Of a stretch of DNA of 64,000 bases, positions 43,020 to 52,762 are shown in pieces. A program made the position numbers and the translations under genes. Position 1 is the stretch's first letter, and each line of letters opens with the position of its first letter. The DNA comes from Trichobilharzia regenti. Its lineage: Eukaryota; Platyhelminthes; Trematoda; Strigeidida; Schistosomatidae. The notes below the pieces were generated by a model, which worked only from the letters and a program-made list of their open reading frames with translations, had not been told where the DNA came from and did no database searches. The DNA is taken from the NCBI GenBank assembly GCA_944472135.2, contig OX235270.1, forward strand, positions 135,051,632 through 135,115,631, read 5' to 3'.

Positions 43020-43098
43020 CTTACTCCATGTGTACGTTATTATATTGATGATGCCTGTCAACAGTCATGTGCAATAAAAGACAGTATATTATTATAAG
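43020..43098 (+). repeat. TTGATGATGCC-type 3' tail
   Basis: ATATTGATGATGCCTGTCAAC...GCAATAAAAGACAGTATATTATTATAAG. Same terminal signature as 22297-22352, 24349-24420 and 43418-43487, but a different body upstream. Confidence 0.5.
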
Positions 43099-43104
43099 AT
43101 TCAT

Positions 43105-43487
43105 TTTATCGTTATATTAGGGAATAGACTTCAAGCTTTATTTATTTTCCCAAGCATCTGTAATCCATCCAACGGATACTTAGGTTTTTTGTTAATGCGA
43201 AGTCAATATCTCCATATCTCTTGATGTGGTCCATTGAATCACTAGTTATCAGATTTCTCCCACAAACTAAAGGCAAAATGACGGCAACCGCAAATCATGT
43301 AATTTAAACAATACTTATACATGCCTGTACAACTGGTGTATCCTACGTAGTTAGGATAAAATATGTACCCTATTACATTATCTTTACTATGATTATTATT
43401 CGTATGTGTAATTTATCTAATTGATGATGCTTGTAAACTGGCCTCCCTCATATACAAAAATATGAGAATATATATTTTTATCATTAT
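43105..43487 (+). repeat. LINE 3'-end fragment with TTGATGATGCC tail
   Basis: Diverged copy of 21950-22352. It shares CTTCAAGCTTTATTTA, GTTTTTTGTTAATGCGAAG, CATTGAATCAC and the terminal TTGATGATGC..TGTAAACTGGC. No ORF. Confidence 0.6.
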
Positions 43488-43827
43488 AGGTCTATAAAGA
43501 AATGTTTTATACAACATCATCATATACTTTTATTCGTTTCCTTTCGTTTTCGTCGAACTTGTACGCGATCGAACCATTTACGCCTTCGAGTAGGCCAACC
43601 AAAGGCTACCAGTTCCAAAAACAATATTTCAGTGTTCACGTCCATTGAAAACAACAGATAATTACTATAAGACTATCAGGTAAATCTAGACTGAACAGAT
43701 CAAAACGATACTACCTCAAGCGGCCAATCAAATTCGTTCGAAGCAGCAGCGCTTAATTTGAAATGAACGTATACATACAAGTAATGCAACTTTGACAAAA
43801 CGTTTCCGGCAGCCAACTCTCAGAAAC

Positions 43828-44172
43828 TGTTAATGTCCAGCTTCTACTATGCTGGACCTCACGCTGTCTTTGGAAGACTTCCAGAAACAATTTGTATTAA
43901 CCAACGCGAATAACCAGAACACATTGGCGACTCGTGAGTCCTTTATTCTTACGCAAATATGTTACCAACAATGGGGCTATTACACACAAGGTCTAAAAGT
44001 GAATGCTATAACAAAAAATCACGATTTCACTTCTGATAGTTTTTATTTTTGAACTGAACAGCAAACGATGATACGATGACTGGTTGATTGATGACTCCCG
44101 CGAAAAATCTGGAGGAGTGGGGTTTGAGCAAACAAACAAGAATTGATCGTTCAATCTTCAACTACATTGACA
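43828..44172 (-). repeat. Gypsy LTR, minus orientation, with adjacent polypurine tract
   Basis: 345 bp, minus-strand TGTCAATG...GGACATTAACA. Aligned with the solo LTR at 23412 and the LTR at 21454. In transcribed orientation it is directly preceded by GCCGGGGAG (44173-44181), a purine tract, so this is likely the 3' LTR of an element whose internal part has been lost or decayed to the right. No matching short direct repeat was found. Confidence 0.7.
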
Positions 44173-44686
44173 CTCCCCGGCAAAATACGTATCCATTCCT
44201 TTTTCCCATCAAGACCAATACACGTTGACTTGGATGCCATTGCTAGAACCTGGGTCACACGGACAAAGCTGAGATGGAAAACTAACAGGAAAGTTAACAC
44301 ACCACAGGCATACCCACAGCACAATCTCACACATCGCTGACGACCTGTGCCTTCCAGTTAAAGGCATCCTCTTGACATCTTGCAACACAATCGCCACTTG
44401 CTAGAATGACTCTTGCAGAATGCAACGTGACCATAGCACCAACTCATGATACTCTACGCACATCCTCTTATCTACTCACTACCAATTACCACTGCAATCG
44501 CTTGTCACTCATTCTGCCTCAGTTCTAGTAACGGTGACGTATGCGAGCCTCAGTCGTTTACACTCTTTCTCCCCGGCGTGTGGGACCGCAGCTAACAATT
44601 ATCTCCGTGTGCATTTCATTCTCACCAATAGCCTAGCCTCCCGGCGTATACGCCCCATCTGCTGTCCTTAACATCAATCAATTCAT
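44173..44686. other. Possible decayed internal Gypsy sequence
   Basis: Adjacent to an LTR 3' boundary. A 62-codon minus ORF (44209-44397) ends just before the purine tract, but no conserved pol or gag block was recognised. Confidence 0.35.
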
Positions 44687-44869
44687 TCATGGATGTAGAA
44701 GAGTGGACACAACTTCAGAAGTAATCACGACGAAAATTTTAACAAAATTATATAATAACAACAAGGTACGAAAACAACGAGTAAACACAATGAATCCAAA
44801 AAACACCAATTGATATGACACACCACATGTATATACAAACAGTACAAACAAACTCGCAGATCGTGTCTC

Positions 44870-45322
44870 CATTGAATTCCTTTGAAGAATCGCAGGACTT
44901 ACACCAGTACACTTGCAACCCTTCTCAGGTTGACGATTGTAATTTGTGGAATGTCCGGACACAAACAAGATTAACCAACAATTACAATAATTGAAACTCA
45001 CACAATTATTTAACACAAACATATGCACAATCAACACATCAAAGTGGTGGATTCTGACACGACAAACTACCCTTGAAGAACTGTAGGACTTACAGCTGTA
45101 CGCCTACATTTCTTCTCAGGTTGATGATCCAAGTGGAAGTCGTCCGGACACAAACAGAATTACCAACAGCTAGATGACAGATGATATCAATTCAGTATAT
45201 ACAATATGAACATATGTACAAAATCACACACCAGTCACACTGGACTGCTCATTGATGCGCTACCCTTTGAAGAATTGTAGGACTTACAGCAGTACGCCTA
45301 CAACCCTTCTCAGGTTGACGCT
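44870..45322 (-). repeat. Three ~190-bp tandem units
   Basis: A roughly 65-bp block occurs near 44873, 45066 and 45257. In minus orientation it has CGTCAACCTGAGAAGGGTTG, then GCGTACTGCTGTAAGTCCTA, then ATTCTTCAAAGG. A second shared block (TTGTGTCCGGAC) lies between units. Spacing is about 193 and 191 bp. Each unit carries a GTAAGT and one frame reads QPEKGC(K/R)(C/R)T followed by (V)SP. They lie directly 3' of the 348-codon ORF. Confidence 0.75.
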
Positions 45323-46369
45323 CTAGGTTGGAAAATCGTCGCAGAGTTCATTTGCTGACTTCCTTCTATCAGCTATATCCTCAAATCTGAACGGCAACTC
45401 GCTCATGTCATTGTATCGTAGAATATAGATGACCAACAAACACACGACATATCTCATCAACCAAGTATAGAAACAGAGTAATTTACACCAAATATAATAA
45501 CATTCAAATAGTAACTTGGAGCTAGAAATGCCTTTATTCGTGCAAGTCAATTTAACAATTACTCTCTCGTTTACACTTGGCTTATCTTCACTAAACTGAC
45601 CATTGATATTCGTCCTTTCAAACGAACTGATACTAGCATAGTCATTGGACAAGATACTTGAGTTGATGGGTGTCTGTTTCATTGTGCATGACAGCGCCAA
45701 CGACGACTGATTGATATCAGTTGATGAAGTTAGCGGTGGATCAAAAGCTGTTGTTGCTCGACTTTCAGAAAGTTGTCTACCTGCAAGACCACCACCACTG
45801 CTGTCTTTTACTATCAGCTCAGGTTTAGCACTAGCATCTGATGATAGGTGGGCTACATGCTGATCACTTACACTGACAGTCTCACAAGTATGCATGCCTT
45901 CTGCAACTCCATCTGCATTTATTTCTACTTCACGTTCAAGTTGTACAGAAACTTTGTTCAACTTAGCAGTAGTAGGCATATCCCTCATCTCATAATGATC
46001 AACCAAAGACAACTGTGAAGTATCATGATCATTATCACGAATATTCACTTTGTCGTCAACTTCATCATTTTCAAACTCTTTAATAACAGAAGTAGACAAT
46101 TTTGGTTCCTCCTCGCAAATCATAAAAGGTTTTATAACTTCACTCTGACTAGTAATACCTTGTAAACTTGTAGGGTCAGAACTGGACTCTGAAGCAGCAA
46201 CTCTATTCTGTGACACTCTATTCAACAATGGCTTACCAGTTGCAACTACAGACTTCTTCACCGCACCGTTATCGTCACACAATTCGGAGTCAGACCTGGA
46301 TTTTACATTTAGCTTATCACTGAACTTGCTCACTGGTTCACAGTTCACTTCTGTATGCACCTCTTGCAC
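45323..46369 (-). CDS. Unrecognised 348-codon ORF, acidic with C-terminal hydrophobic segment
   Basis: Not recognised. Residues 1-270 are acidic and Ser/Thr-rich with little predicted fold (DNDHDTSQLSLVDHYEMRDM, SSGGGLAGRQLSES). Residues about 288-320 form a long hydrophobic segment (LLCFYTWLMRYVVCLLVIYI) fit for a membrane anchor. The tail MSELPFRFEDIADRRKS is charged. Non-repetitive composition and length argue for a host exon rather than a transposon. Upstream, minus-strand CTATTACACGTGTGCAAG|AGG offers a possible acceptor, so the Met at 46369 may not be the start. Downstream lie tandem GTAAGT-bearing units that could supply alternative ends. Codon 276 region (GAGAGAGTAATTG) could also be a donor, which would make the membrane segment intronic. 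Confidence 0.45.
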   Translation of the reverse strand: MQEVHTEVNCEPVSKFSDKLNVKSRSDSELCDDNGAVKKSVVATGKPLLNRVSQNRVAASESSSDPTSLQGITSQSEVIKPFMICEEEPKLSTSVIKEFENDEVDDKVNIRDNDHDTSQLSLVDHYEMRDMPTTAKLNKVSVQLEREVEINADGVAEGMHTCETVSVSDQHVAHLSSDASAKPELIVKDSSGGGLAGRQLSESRATTAFDPPLTSSTDINQSSLALSCTMKQTPINSSILSNDYASISSFERTNINGQFSEDKPSVNERVIVKLTCTNKGISSSKLLFECYYIWCKLLCFYTWLMRYVVCLLVIYILRYNDMSELPFRFEDIADRRKSANELCDDFPT

Positions 46370-47884
46370 ACGTGTAATAGATGAGTAAAATGGCAGCAGT
46401 TTTGTTTATCAAGAAAACGGTAAAGAAACAAAAAAATATAATAAAAAGTATTTGAAAGTAATTTTCATTGAACGATATAGTTCAGGAGCCTATAATATTG
46501 TCGTCATCGTAGGCAGATTATCGGTAACGCGAAAATTAATCAAACTGCTATATTCCGATATGTTTCTATTTTAGGTCTTCTGATAATCTCACGTAAATAT
46601 ACTACTCTGTAAATGAAATCAGGATTGTACTGCAAGCATGTTTTTACACAAATATTGTATCCAAAGTTTAAAGTTAGCCATATTATCAGTAGACATGTAT
46701 CAATGAAATCTATTGTCAAAATTATCAATTAAAAATGCTCAGTAATAGTTGTAGTGAAGTGTGTGTTAATAACTACGAGGTATGAGCAGTATATTGAGTA
46801 ATGCTGTCAGAAAAGAGATGATAATCTATGTCACTGGGATAGCCAATGAAAAAGAAACACCAGAAGAAGGTTACAACTCCGAGAAGATCCTGATAAGCAA
46901 CAGACAACGGATATTATTCGCGAATTGTCAAATCGACTGATGGTTATATATTTTCTTAGTATCCATTCAATTCCAATAAACAATAATTCTATTTTTTTTT
47001 TACCAGTCTCTTACTCTTCAGTACTTGTTTTCGAAATGATTGAAGTTGCACAGTGGTGCAAACGAAAATCTGAAAATGAATGAAATTCTAATTCATTTGC
47101 TAAATTACTTCTTAATAACTAGCGCAGCTGAAAAATTGCTGCTTTCACTTATAAAACTGTTTGTATGGAGAGGAGACAAGTAATCCTGAAGTAATAACTG
47201 ATGTCTAGGATCTGTAATGTTCAACACTCACTTGTGCACAAGGTATTATTCCGTAAGGACTAAAGACATGCAAATAGTTTTACCTTCGAATTAAGGAGTA
47301 TAATCTGAATAGTCATTACTTCATTTATTTTAACACAAAAACTATTCTTTGAATGTAATATGACGCTGTCAAGTGTGACTTCTGACAAAACGTCATTTCT
47401 TTTTCAATTTATGGATTGTGAGAAGAACTCTGTGTCTACAGGTTGTAAATATTGTTTGTAATGCTTCAGAGAATCCATATAAAGTTGATATGCACAGGAA
47501 ATTTCCATTTTAATTTTACAGTAAGGCCTGTATAAGATTACTAAAGGTTCGATGGATTTATAGTACGAATACCAGGCTGAATCTCGGACTTTCCTAGTGT
47601 TTACAAAAATGAACTTTTGATAGTACATACACAAATCTCATTATTACGTAGACTGCAGCATATCAAGAGTACTAATCAGTGTTATTAATTCAGTAGATTT
47701 GTTGCCATACGCTGCTTTTCAGTGCGGTGACTTTCGTGCGTGTATATTATTAAATATTGTTAAAAAAAATAACCCCTAAATTCATCGTTTGACTTACACA
47801 GGTGATTTCTTGATAAGTCATTTTATTCGCTCGGATTATCAGTTTGAGACATTGAGTTTCTAGTTGTTATCAGCACAAATGCAA
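46370..47884. other. Interval without recognisable gene
   Basis: Short ORFs only. May hold upstream exons or introns of the 348-codon ORF, but none could be defined. Confidence 0.35.
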
Positions 47885-48255
47885 AGCAGGGAAACTATCT
47901 GTTTATATTCGCAAGGGAAAATGACCGTCAGGACATTAGAGAGAAAAGGACAAATAACTGAGCAGAGATATCCTTTCAGTGGCTTCATCCTCAAAAGTAG
48001 CTGTAGAATCGCATTTATATACACAACTTTACATTAGATGCAATTATTATTTAATTCCACATAATAACGAAAGAGGAGATAGGTGATAATAATTTCCGAC
48101 TTAATATGAAAGTTCTACAGTGTGGATATAGATTACAACGGAGTCAGAAACAAAATTACACAGGATTGTAAACTAGTTTTTTTCTAACGAATACAGGCAT
48201 GAATTGGTTGGGCGTGGAAACAAATTGAAATAATGCTTTTTATAAGTGAAAAAGG
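47885..48255 (-). repeat. PLE 3' tail with terminal repeat
   Basis: In minus orientation it reads TTTGTTTCCACGC, TTGTAATCTATATCCACAC, AAGTCGGAAATTATTATCACC, then ATATAAATGCGATT and GAGGATGAAGCCACTGAAAGG. This matches, in order, the 3' UTR units and right terminal repeat of the PLE at 6057-9436, with about 20-25% divergence by eye. It continues after the repeat with TCTAATGTCC..ATTTTCC, resembling the start of the next unit at 6110. Confidence 0.65.
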
Positions 48256-49019
48256 GAAAACGTGGAGGGAATGATTAAACAAAACACAAAAATCGAAAAG
48301 TAAGGGATGAAACAGAACTAAATCCATGGTAAATGTATAGGTTGAACACATGGCTCCGAATTAATCGATGCACATGGCAGTACAGAAAAGTCGAAAACAT
48401 ACTGCCTTTGGTAGATTTTTCTTTACTTTCTAAAAGACTCTGTATGATGGGTCAACTGAAATGTTGTGACATATTGACGAAATCTGCTGTGGTCCCGATT
48501 TTATGTATTGTAAAGCTAAACCATCATGGCTACAAAAGCTCCAAATAGTCATTTAGACGAATAATGGATACTAAGGTGAAGGTTTTTCTCCTATCCTATA
48601 TATATATATATATACCATAATGAAGAGTATGGATTCTGCATAAGTTCATGCATTTATCTACATATAGGGTAACTATGACTATACGAATATTTTTCGCTGT
48701 GAGAAAACGGGGATATCTGTTACTACATGCACTGACTAGTAACTTCGGTGTATATAGTATCACATTGTCTACACCTTAGAGCTGAGTGAGTTCTATCAAC
48801 AATGTTTTCACTGTGATCATTAAACAAATAGATCAGCCATACCTTAGCAGCTACCATGGGAATTAAAATCCCTAAAGAAATATCAGTTCTTTCAAGGGTT
48901 CAGAAACATCTGTCCAAAGAATGCTGGTAAACAAGAATCTTAGGCATATAGGTTCCTGTAAATTATATTCAACCATCCGTTATTAATTTTTTTTTATTTG
49001 CATTATCAGAAAATAGTGA
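48256..49019. other. Interval without recognisable gene
   Basis: TA microsatellite at about 48597-48616; a 71-codon ORF at 48333 without domain. Confidence 0.4.
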
Positions 49020-49150
49020 ATTCCCAGTGTTTCATTGATTCTCCATCCTAGTCTGCGACTCTTGAGCAGTACACACCGACAACCCTATCCAGGATTGAAC
49101 CTGGTTACGAAACTAAGCCCGTTGACCATTTTCGTGAGCTTGGGCGGGAA
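49020..49150 (-). repeat. Smalpha-like SINE remnant, minus
   Basis: The inverted B box GGATTGAACCTGG, followed on the minus strand by TGTGTACTG and GACTAGGATGG, corresponds to the SINE 3' half with an eroded hammerhead core. Confidence 0.5.
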
Positions 49151-49282
49151 TTCAGTGACCTGAAATATATAGTGTCATCGTGAAACAATGCATTTGACCG
49201 ATATTTAGATTATGGGTTTTTGTGTGGATTTTACTATCAATACCTAGAATATTCAAATACTTTAACTATTAATTTAAAATTC

Positions 49283-49450
49283 AGGGGCCACTGGATTGGG
49301 TCCCAGTAGCTTAATGGTCTAAGAGCTTGCCTTGTAACCGGAAGGTGTTGGGTTTGAACCACAATGGATGCGGACCTCTGAGGAGTTCGAAACTAGGACG
49401 AAATGGTCGCCTAATACTCCCAGGTTTTTCTGTGGTTCTCCATCCTCTAA
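49283..49450 (+). repeat. Smalpha-like SINE, plus
   Basis: A box TCCCAGTAGCTTAATGGTC, B box GTTGGGTTTGAACC, hammerhead-like module (49370-49420) and the TACTCCCAGGTTTTTC end shared with 17262-17280. Confidence 0.75.
49370..49420 (+). ncRNA. Hammerhead-like module in SINE
   Basis: Core CTGAGGA (fits CTGANGA), 4-bp stem II GTTC/GGAC closing a 7-nt loop, GAAA, a one-base-pair stem III and a GTC triplet at 49406-49408. Stem I pairing is poor. Compared with 17217 it has the better stem II but the worse stem III. Confidence 0.45.
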
Positions 49451-49689
49451 CTGTAATCACTAGTTTTGTAGGTGAGAGCCATTAATATCACGTGATTAAT
49501 ATAATAATGAAAAGGAATAAACGTTGCTGTTAAGCTCGTTAACGTGTGTAGAAATAATTACAAGAACATTCTAGAATTAGGAATGAATGTTTCAAATTGA
49601 ATATGTGTGTATAATCGACACCACATTTAATTAAGAGTTAGATGATTTAGTTCAACAGATGTCAAAAAATGATCACGCCGAGAGTATAG

Positions 49690-50085
49690 ATAAAGGTAAA
49701 ATTAAGGGTGTGACGTAACGTAAAGTATATTTTCCGTGGTCGAATGAGATTGACAACAGTTTCTTTCTGAATGCCCAAGTTCAGTTTTAACCGTTTAATG
49801 GTCAGTGCCTGAGTCATATGTATTAATCTGTAACCAACCTGGACTATAATTATCTTAAATGATCTCAAAACATCAATTTCGTGATCATCATAGGCCAAGT
49901 TGTGCTTTGCTGAAGACTTTCGCAACTTTCAGTGACAAGTTTCTTGAAATACACTCAGACATTGACTCACAAATCCTTCTTTCTATCTGTATTATGCACG
50001 TTCTTTGGCACATGTATATGAACTGATGCAGGAAGTACAAAGTAACATGAAAATTTGCTGCTATATTTGGGGTTCCCATGTGTTT
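49690..50085 (-). pseudogene. PLE GIY-YIG domain remnant
   Basis: Minus-strand fragment in two overlapping frames. The first (49888-50079) has CQRTCIIQIERRICESMSEC, with the YIG tripeptide mutated, and LSLKVAKVFSKAQLGL. The second (49662-49925) has KSSAKHNLAYDDHEIDVLRS and LIHMTQALTIKRLKLNLGIQ, the distal half of a PLE GIY-YIG domain. No RT part is present. It is distinct in sequence from the 5.2-kb and 8.2-kb domains. Confidence 0.7.
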
Positions 50086-50274
50086 ATAAAAGAATTTTGA
50101 GGATATCCATTTTTCATTAAATAGTTTTCAGTAGTAGCCAGTTCATTATTAAATCTCTGTTACGAACAAACATTTTCGGTGAGTTAGAGCCATATTTTCT
50201 TTGTAGCTTGCTGGAGAGAAACCATACGAATTCACAGGATCAGTCAGTACTAGGCAGTTTTTCCTTTCTGGTTG

Positions 50275-50424
50275 ACAACCCTTCAGTAGTACTCACCTAT
50301 GATCCCTTAGGATCTTGGAACCTTCAACCAACAAAGCTTTCGCGATGACCACTCAGACACTAGGATAGGGTCAAGTAGCCTATGAATCCCAACTTCTGCG
50401 AATTCATAATACATATATATATAC

Positions 50425-50464
<40 letters not shown>

Positions 50465-50545
50465 ACCGCCTGACAATGTCACCGGCGAGTATTTGTCCTC
50501 ATACCTGACTTCTTGGGCCTACTGATTGTGACTTCTTGTTAAGAC
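50275..50545 (-). repeat. Smalpha-like SINE interrupted by a TA microsatellite
   Basis: The plus strand shows CCTATGAATCCCAACTTCTG, then a (TA)n run at about 50411-50461, then GGCGAGTATTTGTCCTCA and a CTTGGGCCTACTG end. Same order as 16921-17020. The TA run replaces the segment CACGATATAGTGCA, suggesting expansion from that site. Confidence 0.65.
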
Positions 50546-50654
50546 ACTAGGACCTCCATCCCGTGTTATTATTAGCAGTCTTTGAGAACAAAACAAAGGG
50601 CTTCATCCTGTACTTTGCCAATTTTTAACCGTCCCCACGACTGCGAACAGTTTT

Positions 50655-51040
50655 CCTTCTATTAAATGGTTGCAGGCGATCGGCAGGAAGCCTTGAACCT
50701 AGGTTTCGTGCTAGTTGGCACTCGTCAGAAAGGCGTATCTGCAACCTTGAAGGAACTCATGTCCCTTCTGAGATTCGAACCCGCGTCACCCAGTGCTGCA
50801 GTCAGAGACGTTACCACTGAGCTATTCGGGTTTGCGATTAACGACTGCCAACTAGCACGAAACCTAGGTCCAAAGCTTCCTGCCAATTGCCTCCAACCAT
50901 CTAATACTATCAAGTCAATGTGCGCCGTAATGGCGAGCTAGCTAGAATGGTGATCACGTTACAACCTGACTGATAGAATTCAGTCTACACCAATCAGAGG
51001 ACTAGACGCATTACACTGGTTACTAGTGTCAAATCAAAGT
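50655..51040. repeat. Family C SINE foldback
   Basis: The left part is minus-oriented (inverted B box GAGATTCGAACCCG, inverted A box TTACCACTGAGCTATTC) and the right part plus-oriented. GGCAGGAAGC..GAACCTAGGTTTCG on the left is matched by CGAAACCTAGGTCCAAAGC on the right. It ends with TGATAGAATTCAGTCTACACC, as at 59031. Confidence 0.65.
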
Positions 51041-51680
51041 TTTCCTTCTATTTCGCACTCTAGCACTCAACTCGCAGCTTTTCATTTGGGTCTTCCGTTA
51101 GGGTGGACAACCTATCGTTGTTAGGCGTGAGGTTATGATTTATGCATTCACTGATTGGACAGTTTTAGTGGTTTGCTTTTGGCTTGAATTTCGGAGAATC
51201 TGCTATGTTATGGAACTAATCAGACTTTTCAATTTGTTTGTCACTTGAATTCCTGACTTTCTGTAAACTGTATATACCATATATTTTGAATAATAGAACT
51301 TTGTTACTGTTGTCACAGTTAAATCCGACTTTTATGTCGATTTCAGTGTGTAGGATATTTTCAAGTGGTTATGTTGTCGAATCTTGAGATGGATTCTAGC
51401 CAAGTTAGATTACTCCACACCCATAGTAACCCTCCAATATGACAGTCGCACTAGAGGGCGTGATATCTGATTTCACTCAACGATCTCCTCAGCATATTTT
51501 CAATCCATCTCTGTCCCGTTTAGCATGTGTTTTTAGTATCACATTGTTGGCTGGTTCACTGCCAGCTAAAGTCCCTTCTTGTTTCCTCGTACTTTACCGT
51601 CAGCCATCTCATCTTCTAGTGCGAGCTGATGAAAGTTTGTAGTGAGTCACCTAGGATGTGAGACAGCTGTGCTGGACGCT
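51041..51680. other. Interval without recognisable gene
   Basis: No ORF with domain and no shared repeat. Confidence 0.4.
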
Positions 51681-51684
51681 CTAG

Positions 51685-52010
51685 TGTAACAACAGAAGAC
51701 AAGGGCTAGGCAACAGATCGTTTTATTATGAAAATCAACACGTATTTATACATCTTTCAACTACATTATTATAGACAAGCGCAGTCATCTGATTGGTTGT
51801 TTAGGTAGACAAACGCAGGCTTCTGATTGGTTGTTTCGGGATTCCTTGACAAATAGAGTTCTCTCTGCGAATCATATTTTGCCACGTTAACTTTGCTGTG
51901 ATTGGTTGTTGACTCAGGCTTGTTCATATTTTCTCCCGGCCCATATTAGTGACCTAGACCTTAACGTAGATTAGTGCCAACCAATCGGCTAGCAGCCTGC
52001 TCTCACCACA
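51685..52010 (-). repeat. 3' LTR of the TRIM-like element
   Basis: 326 bp, minus strand TGTGGTGAG...TTGTTACA. It carries three ATTGGTT words (inverted CCAAT) and TATTTATA. Confidence 0.9.
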
Positions 52011-52432
52011 CTCATCCCCCCGTCAAATACGTGCGACTGAAGTCGGCTTGATCTACTTGGTGCAGGCGTCATCGTTGGCTTGTCTCGCTGTATCCGTTTC
52101 TGGAGCTCGCTGACGTTCACGCGCCTCTTATTGTTCGCCATTGCGACTGTGTCTGCGTAACCCCATCTCGAAGTGACCATATATGGTCCTTCCCACTTTG
52201 GAAACTGTTTGCCTGACCCTGTCGAACATTCGTCCATACTTCGGCTCACACTTTCATATGCTGCTTTCACCCGACCTCCCAGCAGCGTCTCAAGTAGCAG
52301 CTCCATCGCTGGCAGATCTTGAACGCCACTCAACTGCGCAGAAGCCTTGAAGTCCTGCCCGAAGATCCATATGTCTCCATCAAAAACTGCAGGGTATAGG
52401 CTTTTCATTTGTCGGTAGGCAGCGACACCAAA
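52011..52432 (-). pseudogene. Fused gag N-part / integrase C-part ORF of the TRIM-like element
   Basis: An open minus-strand frame crosses the whole internal region and enters both LTRs (170 codons, 51989-52501). The first part (KSLYPAVFDGDIWIFGQDF, LPAMELLLETLLGGRVKAAY) looks like the start of a Gag protein. It then jumps to FPKWEGPYMVTSRWGYADTV and RRVNVSELQKRIQRDKP, typical of the integrase C-terminal region of Gypsy Pol. The junction near SMDECSTGSGKQ marks a large internal deletion that kept the frame. It is not an enzyme. The parent element is not in this window. Confidence 0.65.
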
Positions 52433-52758
52433 TGTAACAACAGAAGACAAGGGCCAGGCAACAGATCGTTTTATTATGAAAATCAACACGTATTTATACA
52501 TCTTTCAACTACATTATTATAGACAAGCGCAGTCATCTGATTGGTTGTTTAGGTAGACAAACGCAGGCTTCTGATTGGTTGATTCGGGATTCCTTGACAA
52601 ATAGAGTTCTCTCTGCGAATCATATTTTGCCACGTTAACTTTGCTGTGATTGGTTATTGACTCAGGCTTGTTCATATTTTCTCCCGGCCCATATTAGTGA
52701 CCTAGACCTTAACGTAGATTAGTGCCAACCAATCGGCTAGCAGCCTGCTCTCACCACA
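52433..52758 (-). repeat. 5' LTR of the TRIM-like element
   Basis: 326 bp. Differs from the other LTR at GGGCC/GGGCT, GATTC/GTTTC and GTTAT/GTTGT. Confidence 0.9.
52491..52653 (-). promoter_or_regulatory. LTR promoter: three CCAAT boxes and a TATA box
   Basis: In transcribed orientation, CCAAT at 52649-52653, 52574-52578 and 52540-52544 precede TATAAATA at 52491-52498, with AATAAA (52470-52475) just after. This is a textbook pol II core arrangement; function is inferred from motif order. Confidence 0.55.
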
Positions 52759-52762
52759 CTAG

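Larger units (their letters stand above)
51685..52758 (-). mobile_element. Small internally deleted LTR element (TRIM-like)
   Basis: 1,074 bp: two 326-bp LTRs (51685-52010, 52433-52758) with three differences on direct reading, flanking only 422 bp. It is bounded by perfect 4-bp CTAG duplications (51681-51684, 52759-52762). It retains a primer-binding site (TGGTGTCG at 52423-52430) and a purine tract (GGGGGGATGAG at 52011-52021), both in minus orientation. It cannot encode RT or full integrase, so any mobility would need a helper. Confidence 0.9.

Noticed and set aside
44870..45322. CRISPR-like array from the regularly spaced repeats
   Set aside because: Eukaryotic context, only three diverged units about 190 bp apart with related spacers; a tandem repeat, not a CRISPR.
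50666..50941. 91-codon ORF at 50666 and its antisense at 50725
   Set aside because: Lies entirely inside a foldback SINE. The similarity is to tRNA-like repeat, not protein.
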